In this document: piece after piece, positions 1 to 8,379 of the stretch
Layout: every line of letters starts with the position of its first letter
Numbering within the stretch: the stretch's first letter is position 1
Made by a program: the position numbers and the translations under genes
IMG/VR virus record: IMGVR_UViG_3300031658_000014
Span: 1 to 48,032 of that record
Strand: one strand, 5' to 3'
DNA from: a virus
Length of the DNA stretch: 48,032 bases
Notes under the pieces: generated by a model
What the model was told of the DNA's origin: nothing
What the model saw: the letters and a program-made list of their open reading frames with translations, nothing else
Databases searched by the model: none

Positions 1-345
1 TGACGAAGTATATCAACGATCCATTTCAACCCGCAACACTGGAGTTAACAGATGCCGAAGGAAAGAAATTCAAACACATCGCCGTTGAGCTGCCCTACGA
101 AATACCGTTTCGCTCTTACCCGCACGTTGACATTATCCTCTGCGGAGTCATCGATTCATACGGCACGATGGATGGTGTCAAATGTTTCAAAGACATTAAG
201 TCCACGGCATCATGGGATATACCTAAGTTCTTTGAGAAGTATCGCACCAGCATTCAGCTGATGATATATGCGTGGGCAATGCGACACCTAGGTTGGGTGG
301 ACTACTACCCGCCAGCGATGATCGACGGGATATTTCTGCGAGACA
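1..345. repeat. Terminal redundancy, left copy (pairs with 47688..48032)
   Basis: Bases 1-345 match 47688-48032 at a constant offset of 47,687. I see three mismatches: 90 (C versus T at 47777), 92 (G versus A at 47779) and 218 (T versus C at 47905). In the reading frame of the nuclease gene that crosses the junction, all three are silent (CTG/TTA Leu and GAT/GAC Asp). The contig therefore closes into a circle of about 47,687 bp. The mismatches suggest assembly from a mixed phage population rather than a physical packaging repeat, whose two copies would normally be identical. Confidence 0.95.
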
Positions 346-638
346 ACATCAACAAGACTGCGAAGTTTGAACGGTCAGGGTTTATAGACTTCGAGGATTC
401 GCAAGTCGAGGACACAATGGATTGGGTGCGTGATAGGTGCGACAGGATTGCGACGTTGCTAGAAGAAGACGCACCATTCCTAAAGAACCCGACACGGTGC
501 GAGAAACTATTTGGCAAGTGTAAGTTTATGAACGTCTGCTGGGAGAACAACGAGACGCTACGTGATGTGCATATGCGGCGATTGAAGCAAGTGATCTACG
601 ACCCGAAAACATTCGGCACACCGAACAACCAGAAATAA
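1..638 (+). CDS. Cas4/RecB-like PD-(D/E)XK nuclease, C-terminal part (gene continues from 47363..48032)
   Basis: This is the 3' part of a gene that starts at 47363 and crosses the contig ends; joined, it encodes 320 aa. In joined numbering the RecB-type nuclease signature is complete: His60 in GSAIHN, Asp160 in GVIDSYG, Asp173/Lys175 in FKDIKST, and the QxxxY motif at Gln194-Tyr198. Cys275, Cys282 and Cys288, with Cys32 near the N-terminus, fit the four-cysteine [4Fe-4S] cluster of Cas4 and AddB nucleases. It probably resects DNA ends for recombination or replication; Sak4-like and ssDNA-binding genes lie downstream. The frame is open from base 3. Exact polarity and substrate cannot be read from the sequence. 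Confidence 0.9.
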   Translation, partial: TKYINDPFQPATLELTDAEGKKFKHIAVELPYEIPFRSYPHVDIILCGVIDSYGTMDGVKCFKDIKSTASWDIPKFFEKYRTSIQLMIYAWAMRHLGWVDYYPPAMIDGIFLRDNINKTAKFERSGFIDFEDSQVEDTMDWVRDRCDRIATLLEEDAPFLKNPTRCEKLFGKCKFMNVCWENNETLRDVHMRRLKQVIYDPKTFGTPNNQK

Positions 639-640
639 CT

Positions 641-874
641 ATGAGCAACGAACAACCAGAGAAGCACAAGTGTGCAAGATGCAAAGGTGAACGTGTGTGC
701 AGACATTACGCCAAACAGACTGTGGGTAGCAAAGCACAACATGTGTTTGTGTGCATACCATGCCTGGCTGACCTTGGCGAGAGTGTTATCGCGCGCAACA
801 TAAGTCGTATTGTAAACAAAGGCTACGGAACAGCTAATGACATGATTAAGAGAGCGGCAAGGAAAATAATATGA
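641..874 (+). CDS. Small putative zinc-binding protein (77 aa)
   Basis: I do not recognise a named family. The protein is basic and has a CxxC pair at Cys11/Cys14, Cys20, and a second CxxC at Cys38/Cys41, a layout that suggests a zinc ribbon or zinc finger. It begins 2 nt after the nuclease stop and its own stop overlaps the next start as ATGA, so it belongs to the same translationally coupled operon. Several other small Cys-pair proteins occur in this genome (6619, 37405, 37831, 38184, 39115). A role in nucleic-acid binding is inference only. Confidence 0.7.
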   Translation: MSNEQPEKHKCARCKGERVCRHYAKQTVGSKAQHVFVCIPCLADLGESVIARNISRIVNKGYGTANDMIKRAARKII

Positions 875-1152
875 GCAACTCACGTAACGATCCAGACAGC
901 AATGACAACCGTGAAGAGACGAAAGCTAATGAAGCATACATCAAAGGTTTGCAATGGCCAAACAATGATGTCCAATATGACACCGACGAACCTAGCCCTG
1001 ACTATGTCGATGCGCCATTCGAAACCTATTGTATCAACGTCCACATCGAAGAGACCAGAACCTGCCACAGCGAGGAAGAGCTTGCGGAGTTTGTTCTGCT
1101 ACGCAGCAATGACATGCCTCATGATCTCGACGAGCGTTACGGCGAGCACTAA
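871..1152 (+). CDS. Hypothetical acidic protein (93 aa)
   Basis: No family recognised. The protein is strongly acidic, rich in Asp, Glu and Asn, and its first 50 residues look disordered. The start codon overlaps the preceding stop (ATGA), the usual coupling in this operon. Its last 44 nt overlap the start of the lysozyme-like gene in another frame. Confidence 0.6.
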   Translation: MSNSRNDPDSNDNREETKANEAYIKGLQWPNNDVQYDTDEPSPDYVDAPFETYCINVHIEETRTCHSEEELAEFVLLRSNDMPHDLDERYGEH

Positions 1153-1447
1153 ACCCTACATCAACTTTGAAAAACTTGCCGATGCAATCTACTGGGCAGA
1201 AGGCGGAAGGAAAGCTAGGGTTCCTTACGGGATACTTAGTGTGCCGGTTTCTGGACACAGGGACGCTAGACGAATCTGTATCAACACTGTGCGAAACTCT
1301 TATCGCAGATGGGACGGAAGCGGACGATTCATTGTGCATCTCAGCAATACATACTGTCCGCGAAGTGTTAGCAAAAAGGGCAACGACAACTGGAATAAGA
1401 ACGTGAGACACTATTACTTTAACCCAAAACAAATACCAGCACAATAA
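1109..1447 (+). CDS. Lysozyme/transglycosylase-like protein (112 aa)
   Basis: The segment from about residue 20 onward (KLADAIYWAEGG, then VPYGILS, RRICINTV, and a C-terminal W-KNV stretch) resembles small phage lysozyme-fold or lytic-transglycosylase proteins in which the Glu of AEGG (Glu31 here) is catalytic. It would cut peptidoglycan during lysis or entry. The start is uncertain: ATG at 1109 or 1121 both lie inside the upstream gene and neither has a clear ribosome site. Residues 1-13 are mildly hydrophobic but lack the positive N-terminus of a normal signal peptide. It is placed in the recombination operon, far from the membrane protein and lipoprotein genes near 23 kb. The family assignment is from pattern memory. 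Confidence 0.6.
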   Translation: MTCLMISTSVTASTKPYINFEKLADAIYWAEGGRKARVPYGILSVPVSGHRDARRICINTVRNSYRRWDGSGRFIVHLSNTYCPRSVSKKGNDNWNKNVRHYYFNPKQIPAQ

Positions 1448-2244
1448 TGTATCAATCATCATTCGCCGAACCACTTAACAAAGACGACAAGACTATCAAG
1501 CTCGCACTTGTTGGTCCGCCGGGATCAGGCAAAACTTACTCGGCGCTTACCACATTTCCCAATCCAATCCTTGTCGACATTGACAACAACTTGCCAACTG
1601 AACTGCAAGACAAGGGATATCCTACGATCAAATTGTGGGACGAGGATTGGCGCAAGGCTAAGTTCGGTGCTGACGGAGCGCGTGTGCTTAGATCGCTGGT
1701 AGCTTTCATGGCCAAAGAGGGCAGGTTCTTTACCGAAGAACAAACACTTATCTTCGACTCGATGTCTGCGATCAACGATCATCTTGAAGCTGATACCGAG
1801 ACTGACACACCACGTCAGCCTGAAGGCGACAGAAACTTTCGCTACTGGAAAGCGCATCAGATGTGGTTGTCGATGTTTCTGCAAGCGATCCGTGCACTTA
1901 GTTGCAACGTGGTTGTGATCTGTCACGAAGATGAGCTACGTGATCCGAACACGAACATGATTAAAGCGCGACGTATTCAACTACCGGGCAAGAAGACTTC
2001 GCCTAGGTTGCCGTCGTTCTTTAACAATGTGTTCCGTCAAGTCCGTATAGCGCTGAAAGTCAGGAAGGTTCCGATTATACCTGCGCCTAAGACTGGGCCG
2101 AAAGAGACAGAGAAGTATGACATCGCATACCTGTGGCTTATCAAACCATACGACAACTTTGATATCGCCCGCACCACAATTGTCACTGACAAAAAGATGG
2201 TGTTGGCAACATACGAATCCTTTGGCTTAACCAAGCCTGAATAA
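1447..2244 (+). CDS. Sak4-like phage recombination ATPase (AAA_24-type, 265 aa)
   Basis: A RecA-fold P-loop ATPase. Walker A is GPPGSGKT at residues 23-30 and Walker B is LIFD at about 101-104, followed by SMSAINDH. A CNVVVICHEDE stretch follows further on. Sak4-type proteins are distant RecA relatives that help anneal or exchange DNA strands, usually next to an ssDNA-binding protein, as here (2303). The start overlaps the preceding stop as TAATG. Length and layout fit the family; activity is inferred. Confidence 0.8.
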   Translation: MYQSSFAEPLNKDDKTIKLALVGPPGSGKTYSALTTFPNPILVDIDNNLPTELQDKGYPTIKLWDEDWRKAKFGADGARVLRSLVAFMAKEGRFFTEEQTLIFDSMSAINDHLEADTETDTPRQPEGDRNFRYWKAHQMWLSMFLQAIRALSCNVVVICHEDELRDPNTNMIKARRIQLPGKKTSPRLPSFFNNVFRQVRIALKVRKVPIIPAPKTGPKETEKYDIAYLWLIKPYDNFDIARTTIVTDKKMVLATYESFGLTKPE

Positions 2245-2302
2245 TTTTCGCAGGCACTAACGTCTGCGAGATCAAGACCGCAACCTAAGATAGCATAAAG
2301 TT

Positions 2303-2884
2303 ATGAGTGTAGAAGAAGAAGCATTGGCCGCAGCAACAGCAGCCGCAGAGACACAATCCGAAGCAACCAGTCAGTCGAGCGAAGTCGTCAGCATTGACTT
2401 GGATGCAGCACCTGTTTCGAGTGGAGCAAGTGAAACGGACAAACCCAACATCCCTCGCGTTCCGAAATCGACGTATCAGCTTCGGTGCAAGAACGTGAAG
2501 TATGCCACGTCCAGAGCGGACAAGCCCATGCTCGTGTTTGAGTTCGAGCTTATCGCACCTGCAACCCGCATGGTTGAAGGCGTGGAGTATCGAATCGCTG
2601 GCATGGAATTCCTGTTCTATTGCTCGCTGGAGAACACGCGCAACCTCAAGACGGTTCACAAAGCGATGGATCTGCCGTTGAAGATCGACCTCGATCCTGC
2701 GAGCGGTGTCCCTATGGGAATCGAATACATCGGCAAGGAAGTCTGGGGTGTGTGCGAATCGAAACTCGTCGAAGAGATGGGTGAGAACGAGGCTGGAGAA
2801 CCCGAAGTCATGGTCAACCCAGTGACTGGCAAAGCGATGACGCGACAGATCTCCCGAATGGAGAGCATCATCACTGCTGACTAA
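2303..2884 (+). CDS. DUF669-like ssDNA-binding protein (193 aa)
   Basis: The first 50 residues are Ala/Glu/Ser-rich and look flexible. From about residue 52 a folded domain follows (STYQLRCKNVKYATSRADKP, then LVFEFELIAP), with the feel of the DUF669/OB-fold SSB-like proteins that accompany Sak4 ATPases in phages. Codon third positions are GC-rich compared with neighbours and a strong terminator follows directly, which fits a protein made in large amounts. It likely coats single-stranded DNA for replication and recombination. Family membership is inferred from pattern and context. Confidence 0.65.
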   Translation: MSVEEEALAAATAAAETQSEATSQSSEVVSIDLDAAPVSSGASETDKPNIPRVPKSTYQLRCKNVKYATSRADKPMLVFEFELIAPATRMVEGVEYRIAGMEFLFYCSLENTRNLKTVHKAMDLPLKIDLDPASGVPMGIEYIGKEVWGVCESKLVEEMGENEAGEPEVMVNPVTGKAMTRQISRMESIITAD

Positions 2885-2904
2885 TTGTCATTGCCCTGTG
2901 ACAC

Positions 2905-2944
2905 GTCCGTGACTGTGACAATTCCGTTGCAGTCACGGACTTTT
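2905..2944 (+). terminator. Rho-independent terminator after the SSB-like gene
   Basis: A perfect 11-bp stem (GTCCGTGACTG, 2905-2915, with CAGTCACGGAC, 2930-2940) with a 14-nt loop is followed at once by TTTT. It ends transcription after the SSB-like gene and may partly insulate 2971 onward. Confidence 0.88.
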
Positions 2945-2970
2945 AGCAAACAGAGAAACAGAATAACATC

Positions 2971-3840
2971 ATGAGTAACGAACAACGAGAACCAAGTAAT
3001 CCACCTGCATACAATACGGGTGACAAATCTATGCCATTCGCTCAACGTGTCGAGAGCGATGCACCTGTTAAAGTTGCTGACATTGTGGCACCTAAACCTG
3101 TCGCGGCGACTACGACAAAACCTGCTGAACAAGGGAGTATCAAGAAGTCTGTGCCTGTTCCCAAGCCAGTGGTCCCGGTTCCTATTCCTGGTGGTGACAG
3201 CGCAAAGGTTGACCCAATCGCTGCCGCACATGAAGCGCAGGTCACAGCAAAGTCCAGCCCGAACGCAATCACATCCGCACCTGTTGCGAACGAAGTGGTG
3301 AACCAGCGTAAAGATAATCAGCCTGTGAATATTCCTGCTAAGGTTCCCGGACCTTCGGCTGGGTTGGATCAGCAACGTGACTCACATGCGCCACATACAC
3401 GCGACGTTGACGACGATGCTGCGTTGCCTGAACAGGATCTTGCCGCGCTGCAAGTGATGTTGGAAAAGTTCGGCATGACAGTCGTGCCTACTAAGGACGC
3501 AGTTGTCTACGCCGCAGAAGAGAAGCTCGAACTGAATGTCGATGGCAAGACCGTGACAGAAGCGATGGAATATCTGCAACGTGTCGAAGAGCATGTGAAA
3601 CAATTCATCGGACACAAAGGATGCAACCCGTTCTTCTTTGTCAAAGAGCGGATCACTCCGTTGCGTATGCGATTCGCAGAAGGTGAGAACAATGAGAACT
3701 TCCTCAAGGAATGCTTTCTCGTTCCGATGGACAACCAACCCACTACGTCGTGTATTAGTGGACCGCAGACGATCGAGACAGTCATGACCACGTTGCCTGA
3801 CGGTAGCAGAGGCGTCGCGCACAAAGTGCACAAATCCTAG
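2971..3840 (+). CDS. Hypothetical protein with disordered Pro/Ala/Lys-rich N-terminus (289 aa)
   Basis: No family recognised. Residues 1 to about 135 are rich in Pro, Ala, Val and Lys, with repeated Pro-Lys-Pro type stretches, and are probably unstructured. From about 145 onward the sequence looks folded, with an amphipathic helix and a GHKGCNPFFFV stretch. It lies between the SSB-like gene and DNA polymerase, so a replication or recombination accessory role is possible. It begins 26 nt after the terminator at 2905-2944. Confidence 0.65.
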   Translation: MSNEQREPSNPPAYNTGDKSMPFAQRVESDAPVKVADIVAPKPVAATTTKPAEQGSIKKSVPVPKPVVPVPIPGGDSAKVDPIAAAHEAQVTAKSSPNAITSAPVANEVVNQRKDNQPVNIPAKVPGPSAGLDQQRDSHAPHTRDVDDDAALPEQDLAALQVMLEKFGMTVVPTKDAVVYAAEEKLELNVDGKTVTEAMEYLQRVEEHVKQFIGHKGCNPFFFVKERITPLRMRFAEGENNENFLKECFLVPMDNQPTTSCISGPQTIETVMTTLPDGSRGVAHKVHKS

Positions 3841-3880
3841 ACCTAACATACAGCGTGTCAGAAATGGCGCGTTGTTTGAT

Positions 3881-4159
3881 ATGCCTAAACCCATAGACAA
3901 TAACGAGGCTGCACAGCAAGTAATGCTGGAGCAGGATGTAATAATTAAAAACCTAAACCGTGAGGTCAGCATGCTTAAAGCGTTTACGTATATAATCATC
4001 CGTGACTATACTAAGTGTAGCATGCACAAACCGATCACAGTATCACACGATGATATCGTCAGCGTTACAGAAAGCAAGCCTGTGTTCTTGATCGAACCTA
4101 ACAACGAAGTTCCTGAGAAATCCACCGGGTTCACAGTCAACATCAAACGTGAGGACTGA
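3881..4159 (+). CDS. Hypothetical protein (92 aa)
   Basis: No family recognised. I chose the ATG at 3881 (MPKPIDNN); an in-frame TTG at 3872 is less likely. The N-terminal half has a heptad-like pattern and may be a short coiled coil. It overlaps the polymerase start by 11 nt, which suggests coupled translation. Confidence 0.6.
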   Translation: MPKPIDNNEAAQQVMLEQDVIIKNLNREVSMLKAFTYIIIRDYTKCSMHKPITVSHDDIVSVTESKPVFLIEPNNEVPEKSTGFTVNIKRED

Positions 4160-6614
4160 ACCACTACCCGGTTTCTATTGCGGCGTGACTTTGGTATTGT
4201 CAAAGCCGTCGCGATTCGATATCAAAGAAGACGAGCTAATGACTGGCATCGCTGGGACATTTGTAGACAATTGCCTACACCCATATGCACGTCACGAGAT
4301 GGACATTCGAACCATCGACGAAGGAACTGAACTATTGCAAGGCACAAAGGTTGTGCTGCTCATGGGCCTAGAGTCGTTACGCTTTCTTGAACTCAAGGGC
4401 GTAAGTCTCAACCAGATGCGAGGCCATCCACATGAGCGCAATGGTGTTGTGTTCATACCAACCGTTCACCCACAAGATACACAAGACCTACGAGATTATG
4501 AAAGTGGTTCTGATCCTAGTATTGTTGATGCTCCTGAAGATAGTCAGAACGTCCAGGAGGAAGCGAACTCTGTTCATGCGACAAAAAACAAAGCCTCCAC
4601 TGCGAGACGGAACTACAGATTCTGGTTCAAGCAAGACGTCACGAAGGCATTCCGTATTCTTCGAGATGGACTGACGCAGTATGAATGTGTGTATCGGATT
4701 CGTCCCGCGGATTTCGTGTTCACCGAATGGGCGAGTGCACAAACTGGCGAGGACATATCGTGCGACATAGAAACCAACCCCGAGACGTTGCGAATGACAG
4801 TGATCTCATTTGCTACAACAACAAGCGAAGTCTGGTGCATACCAATCACCGACCACAAAGGAGAACTGTGCTATGATATCGAAGTTACTGCTGAAATTTT
4901 TAAATCTATCTGTGGTCTGTTTCGTCGGAATACTATTGTGCTTCATAACGCCAGTTATGATTTGTTTGTATTGGCTTTCATGTATCGTATTCCGCCACCA
5001 CCGTATAGACAAATAAAAGACACGATGCTTATGCATCACCGACTGTTTCCTGATGTGGAAAAATCGCTCGGTCATTGTATCAGCCTATACACGGACAAGT
5101 CATACCACAAAGACGAAGGTATGTTCTTTCCGAAGAACTCAAAGCAAGACCAACAACTGTGGGTGTATAACGCAAAGGACGTTGAGACCACGTTGCTTGT
5201 GTATAACGAACTAAAGCTACGCACCGCTCGCACTCCCGGTGCCGCAGAATCTGGCGAGCAAGCATGTGAATTCATACGCACCTCGTTGCTGATGACACTA
5301 CGCGGTGTGCGTGTAGACCACAGTGAACTGATTGCAAAGATCACGGAGCTTGCAGCGCGGATCGGTATCGCGGAGTATAAGATTCTCCCGATTCTTGTCG
5401 GCTACTATATCAACCCGGGTTCGCCGCAACAAGTCGCACGATACCTGTATCAGGATCTCAAGCTCAAGGCGCCGTCTAAAGATCTGACTGGCAAGAAAAC
5501 ACTATACAGATTCCAGACTCGCAAGTATCGCGCTTCTATTCAAGTGATCCTAGACACTCGCCGTAAGCGCACAGAGATTGGCAAGCTCAAGTCACGGCTG
5601 TATGGCGAAGGTCATACGCGAATAACTGGCGCATACAATATCGCAGGCACCAAATCAATGCGGCTATCTTCCACCAAACTTCTGGGTGTATGGGGAACGA
5701 ACATGCAGAACTTCAACAAGAAGATCAAGCGGTTCATCATACCTGATCCGGGAATGGAATTGTGGCAAGTCGATCTCGCGGGCGTAGAAGCTGTGATCGT
5801 GTCACGCCTGACTAGACCGGGCAGTAACTTTCGCGAACTGTTCCGTGTTGGAATCAAGCCGCATGTGTATGTAGGGTTCAGATTGTTCTACGATCACTGG
5901 TGTGAAGTGTTCGACCAAGACCTAAGCGAGCTGCGTGAGTCTGAGATTAAAGACTTAGAGAAGTTTGATGTGTGGAAAGAGTTGGTCAGTGTGATTAAAG
6001 CATCTGACAACGACATTCCGTCACGGCGGTGGTATTACTTTGCAAAGCAGACATGCCATTCCGCGAACTATGGAATCCGCGCACCTACGTTTGCAATGAA
6101 CGTGCTAGACAAATCAGAAGGTGAAGTCGTGCTAGAAGTTCGTGACGCTACACGATTTCTGTCAGTGTATCACTCGCTATTCCCTGAGATACGTATGGAC
6201 TTTCAACAAGGTGTAGCTGCGTCGCTTGAATACGACATGACACTTGTGAACTTCTTCGGCTACCCACGACTGTTCTACGGTTCGTCTGTCAACGACGCTA
6301 TGCTGCGTGACGGGTATTCGTGGATACCACAATCGACTGGTAGCGGCATTACGGCGCAAGTTGCCGGTGCAGAACTACAAGCCGAACTAGACGAAGGACG
6401 TAGCGAGCTAGAATATTGTATCATGCAAAACAATCACGACTCGCTGATGGGACAAGCTCCTATTGGCACGGGTCAAGCTGTGTGTCAACGTGTAACAGAT
6501 GCGATGAACGTCGAACTCACCTCACCGTTCGGTGAACAGTTCAAGCTCAAGTCTGAAGCACAAGTTGGACGTAACTGGAAAGAGATGATCGAAGTAGATG
6601 TAATTAACAGATAA
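4149..6614 (+). CDS. Family A DNA polymerase with N-terminal UDG-like domain and 3'-5' exonuclease (821 aa)
   Basis: The replicative polymerase. Residues about 12-110 resemble a uracil-DNA-glycosylase fold (MGLESL, GVSLNQMRGHP, PTVHPQ). The proofreading exonuclease has Asp206/Glu208 (CDIE), Asp271 (HNASYD) and Tyr340/Asp344 (YNAKD). The polymerase core has SMRLSS at 503-508, motif A at Asp542/Glu547, motif B with Lys633 and Tyr641-Gly642, and motif C His763-Asp764. In motif B (KQTCHSANYG) the residue matching E. coli Pol I Phe762 is His637, which is unusual. The start appears to be GTG, overlapping the upstream gene by 11 nt, and is the least certain part. The glycosylase-like domain may be non-catalytic. 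Confidence 0.93.
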   Translation: MRTEPLPGFYCGVTLVLSKPSRFDIKEDELMTGIAGTFVDNCLHPYARHEMDIRTIDEGTELLQGTKVVLLMGLESLRFLELKGVSLNQMRGHPHERNGVVFIPTVHPQDTQDLRDYESGSDPSIVDAPEDSQNVQEEANSVHATKNKASTARRNYRFWFKQDVTKAFRILRDGLTQYECVYRIRPADFVFTEWASAQTGEDISCDIETNPETLRMTVISFATTTSEVWCIPITDHKGELCYDIEVTAEIFKSICGLFRRNTIVLHNASYDLFVLAFMYRIPPPPYRQIKDTMLMHHRLFPDVEKSLGHCISLYTDKSYHKDEGMFFPKNSKQDQQLWVYNAKDVETTLLVYNELKLRTARTPGAAESGEQACEFIRTSLLMTLRGVRVDHSELIAKITELAARIGIAEYKILPILVGYYINPGSPQQVARYLYQDLKLKAPSKDLTGKKTLYRFQTRKYRASIQVILDTRRKRTEIGKLKSRLYGEGHTRITGAYNIAGTKSMRLSSTKLLGVWGTNMQNFNKKIKRFIIPDPGMELWQVDLAGVEAVIVSRLTRPGSNFRELFRVGIKPHVYVGFRLFYDHWCEVFDQDLSELRESEIKDLEKFDVWKELVSVIKASDNDIPSRRWYYFAKQTCHSANYGIRAPTFAMNVLDKSEGEVVLEVRDATRFLSVYHSLFPEIRMDFQQGVAASLEYDMTLVNFFGYPRLFYGSSVNDAMLRDGYSWIPQSTGSGITAQVAGAELQAELDEGRSELEYCIMQNNHDSLMGQAPIGTGQAVCQRVTDAMNVELTSPFGEQFKLKSEAQVGRNWKEMIEVDVINR

Positions 6615-6618
6615 TATC

Positions 6619-6837
6619 ATGAACAAAAATTGCGATAATCCTATGTGTATGTGGCACCACAAGCACAAACTAATCAAATCAAAACAAGAAGACTACCCCG
6701 GTGACGACAAGATTAGCGAGTGGCAAGTTCGTGTGCCTGATGCTAAAGGTGCGATGCACACGCTTACATTTTGCGATGCCTGTGCGGACCCTATACGTGT
6801 GTTAAGAGAATTCGTAAAAACGATAGGCGCTGTCTAA
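6619..6837 (+). CDS. Small putative zinc-binding protein (72 aa)
   Basis: No named family. Cys5, Cys10 and the HHKH cluster near the N-terminus, with a CDAC pair at about 52-55, look like a metal site. It starts 4 nt after the polymerase stop and ends 1 nt before the helicase start, so it is co-transcribed with both. Confidence 0.65.
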   Translation: MNKNCDNPMCMWHHKHKLIKSKQEDYPGDDKISEWQVRVPDAKGAMHTLTFCDACADPIRVLREFVKTIGAV

Positions 6838-6838
6838 G

Positions 6839-8161
6839 ATGTCTAAGACGAACTTACAACGGTGGCAGCATTTCTGCAAAGACTTGCCTTCCCCGGATAT
6901 GTTCATCGAGTGGACGTGGTATTCAACCGTCGCTGCAAGTCTTGAGCGGCGTGTTTGGATTGGGCCAGATGGGATGAATCCTATCTATCCTAACATGTTC
7001 ATCATCTTTGTTGCAGAACCCGGAGGTGGCAAATCATTCGCGGCGAATCAAGCCCGAGACCATTTACTAATCCCGCTCGACAAAGTAGACGAGGCAGGTG
7101 TAGAACAGGAAGTAATCAAACGCGGACCTGATAGTGTCACACTCGCGCGACTAATCGAATACCTAAATGAACATGCCAAAGATAAACAAGTCGGAGTCCT
7201 CGACAATGGCAAGCCCAAAATCTACTCCTACGCAGGTCTATACTTCTGCGCGGGTGATGAGCTTGGGACTTTGCTTGCATCTGATACACACGACCTCGTT
7301 ACATTCCTCAATAAGTCGTGGGACGGAGGCACGTTCAAGAAGGAAACCAAGTTCGCGGGTAAAGACACTGTAAGAAACATCTGCGTCTCGCTGCTTGGTA
7401 GTTGCACACCGGAATGGATGCGCGCGAATTGTGATTCACGGATCATGAACGAAGGGTTCTCCGCTCGCACAATCTTCACTTGGGGTGGGCCTTCACGACC
7501 TGCGCCTATGTATCTTGACTATGCACAATCACAGCTCGACGACATGCTTCACCTACGCGCACATATCAAAGAGCTGACTGAGATTTATGGTCGTATAAAG
7601 ATGACTCCCGAAGTCAACGACTGGTGTAACAACTGGTCATACAAAGAGTCGAAGAAGCGGATCAACAATGACCGCAAGCTGGCATACTACTACGGGCGTA
7701 AAAACCAACACATCCTAAAGCTTGCGATTGCAATGCGATTCAGTGACACCTACGACAGCCTCAAGCTGCGTGTGGAAGATCTTGAACGTGCATGTAACTT
7801 GCTAATGCGGACTGAGGTCCACATGTCCGATGCGCTAGCGGCAGTGACTAAGAATCCAATCGCAGCTGTGGCCGCAGAGCTTGAACGATTCATCGTGGAT
7901 AACAAACGCGTATCGTGGCAAGTGATTCTTGTCCAGTGTTTCACACTAGGCGAAGAGTGGCAACTGAAAGCTGCGCTTAGTTATCTCACAGACTCAGGCA
8001 AAGTTTGGAAGAGCAAGGTCAGTGAAGAATGGTTCTCGAACAAGGAGAAAACCGCCGTAGTTGCTGAACCTGAATCAACTGTGGGAGATGCGCCCGTCGA
8101 ACACGTAGAAGCAAAACCCACAACATCACAATCTATCACGTCAATCAACATGGAATCATGA
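6839..8161 (+). CDS. DUF3987-like P-loop ATPase, probable replicative helicase (440 aa)
   Basis: Walker A is AEPGGGKS at residues 59-66. An acidic Walker-B-like stretch (CAGDELGTLL) lies near residue 140, and the LLGSCTPEW and GFSARTIFTW stretches are typical of the DUF3987/YfjI-type helicase-like proteins that serve as replication helicases or primase partners in phages without DnaB. Residues after about 395 are low-complexity and probably a flexible tail. It follows the polymerase operon closely and overlaps DUF3310 by 4 nt (ATGA). Confidence 0.75.
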   Translation: MSKTNLQRWQHFCKDLPSPDMFIEWTWYSTVAASLERRVWIGPDGMNPIYPNMFIIFVAEPGGGKSFAANQARDHLLIPLDKVDEAGVEQEVIKRGPDSVTLARLIEYLNEHAKDKQVGVLDNGKPKIYSYAGLYFCAGDELGTLLASDTHDLVTFLNKSWDGGTFKKETKFAGKDTVRNICVSLLGSCTPEWMRANCDSRIMNEGFSARTIFTWGGPSRPAPMYLDYAQSQLDDMLHLRAHIKELTEIYGRIKMTPEVNDWCNNWSYKESKKRINNDRKLAYYYGRKNQHILKLAIAMRFSDTYDSLKLRVEDLERACNLLMRTEVHMSDALAAVTKNPIAAVAAELERFIVDNKRVSWQVILVQCFTLGEEWQLKAALSYLTDSGKVWKSKVSEEWFSNKEKTAVVAEPESTVGDAPVEHVEAKPTTSQSITSINMES

Positions 8162-8379
8162 GCGAAAAAATACCAGACGCAATCAATCCGTCACACTACA
8201 CTAGCCATCCTTCGGGTGTTGAGTGTATCCAAATCACAGAGCACATGGGATTTAACCTTGGCAATGCGATGAAGTATATATGGCGCGCGGATTTGAAGCA
8301 CGACACAATCGAAGACCTAAAGAAAGCGAGCTGGTATCTAGCCCGTGAGATCAGCAAGCGTGAAAGACTTACGCCCTAA
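8158..8379 (+). CDS. DUF3310 family protein (73 aa)
   Basis: The INPSHYT start, the GVECIQITEHM stretch and FNLGNAMKYIWRA followed by EDLKKASWYL are the diagnostic pattern of DUF3310, a small phage protein often annotated as nucleotide-kinase related. Its function is not established. It is the last gene of the plus block. Its stop codon overlaps the stop of the 1758-aa minus-strand gene, so the two blocks converge with no spacer. Confidence 0.9.
   Translation: MSEKIPDAINPSHYTSHPSGVECIQITEHMGFNLGNAMKYIWRADLKHDTIEDLKKASWYLAREISKRERLTP

Noticed and set aside
1-345. Physical direct terminal repeat for packaging
   Set aside because: The copies differ at three silent sites and lie within a coding gene; a real repeat would normally be identical.
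2249-2271. Hairpin TCGCAG/CTGCGA as a terminator after the Sak4-like gene
   Set aside because: Only 6 bp, with no T tract on either strand.
6470-6485. TGGCACGGGTCAAGCT inside the polymerase gene, with sigma-54 spacing
   Set aside because: It is in coding sequence and lacks the TTGC/TGC core (AAGC), so it is probably chance.
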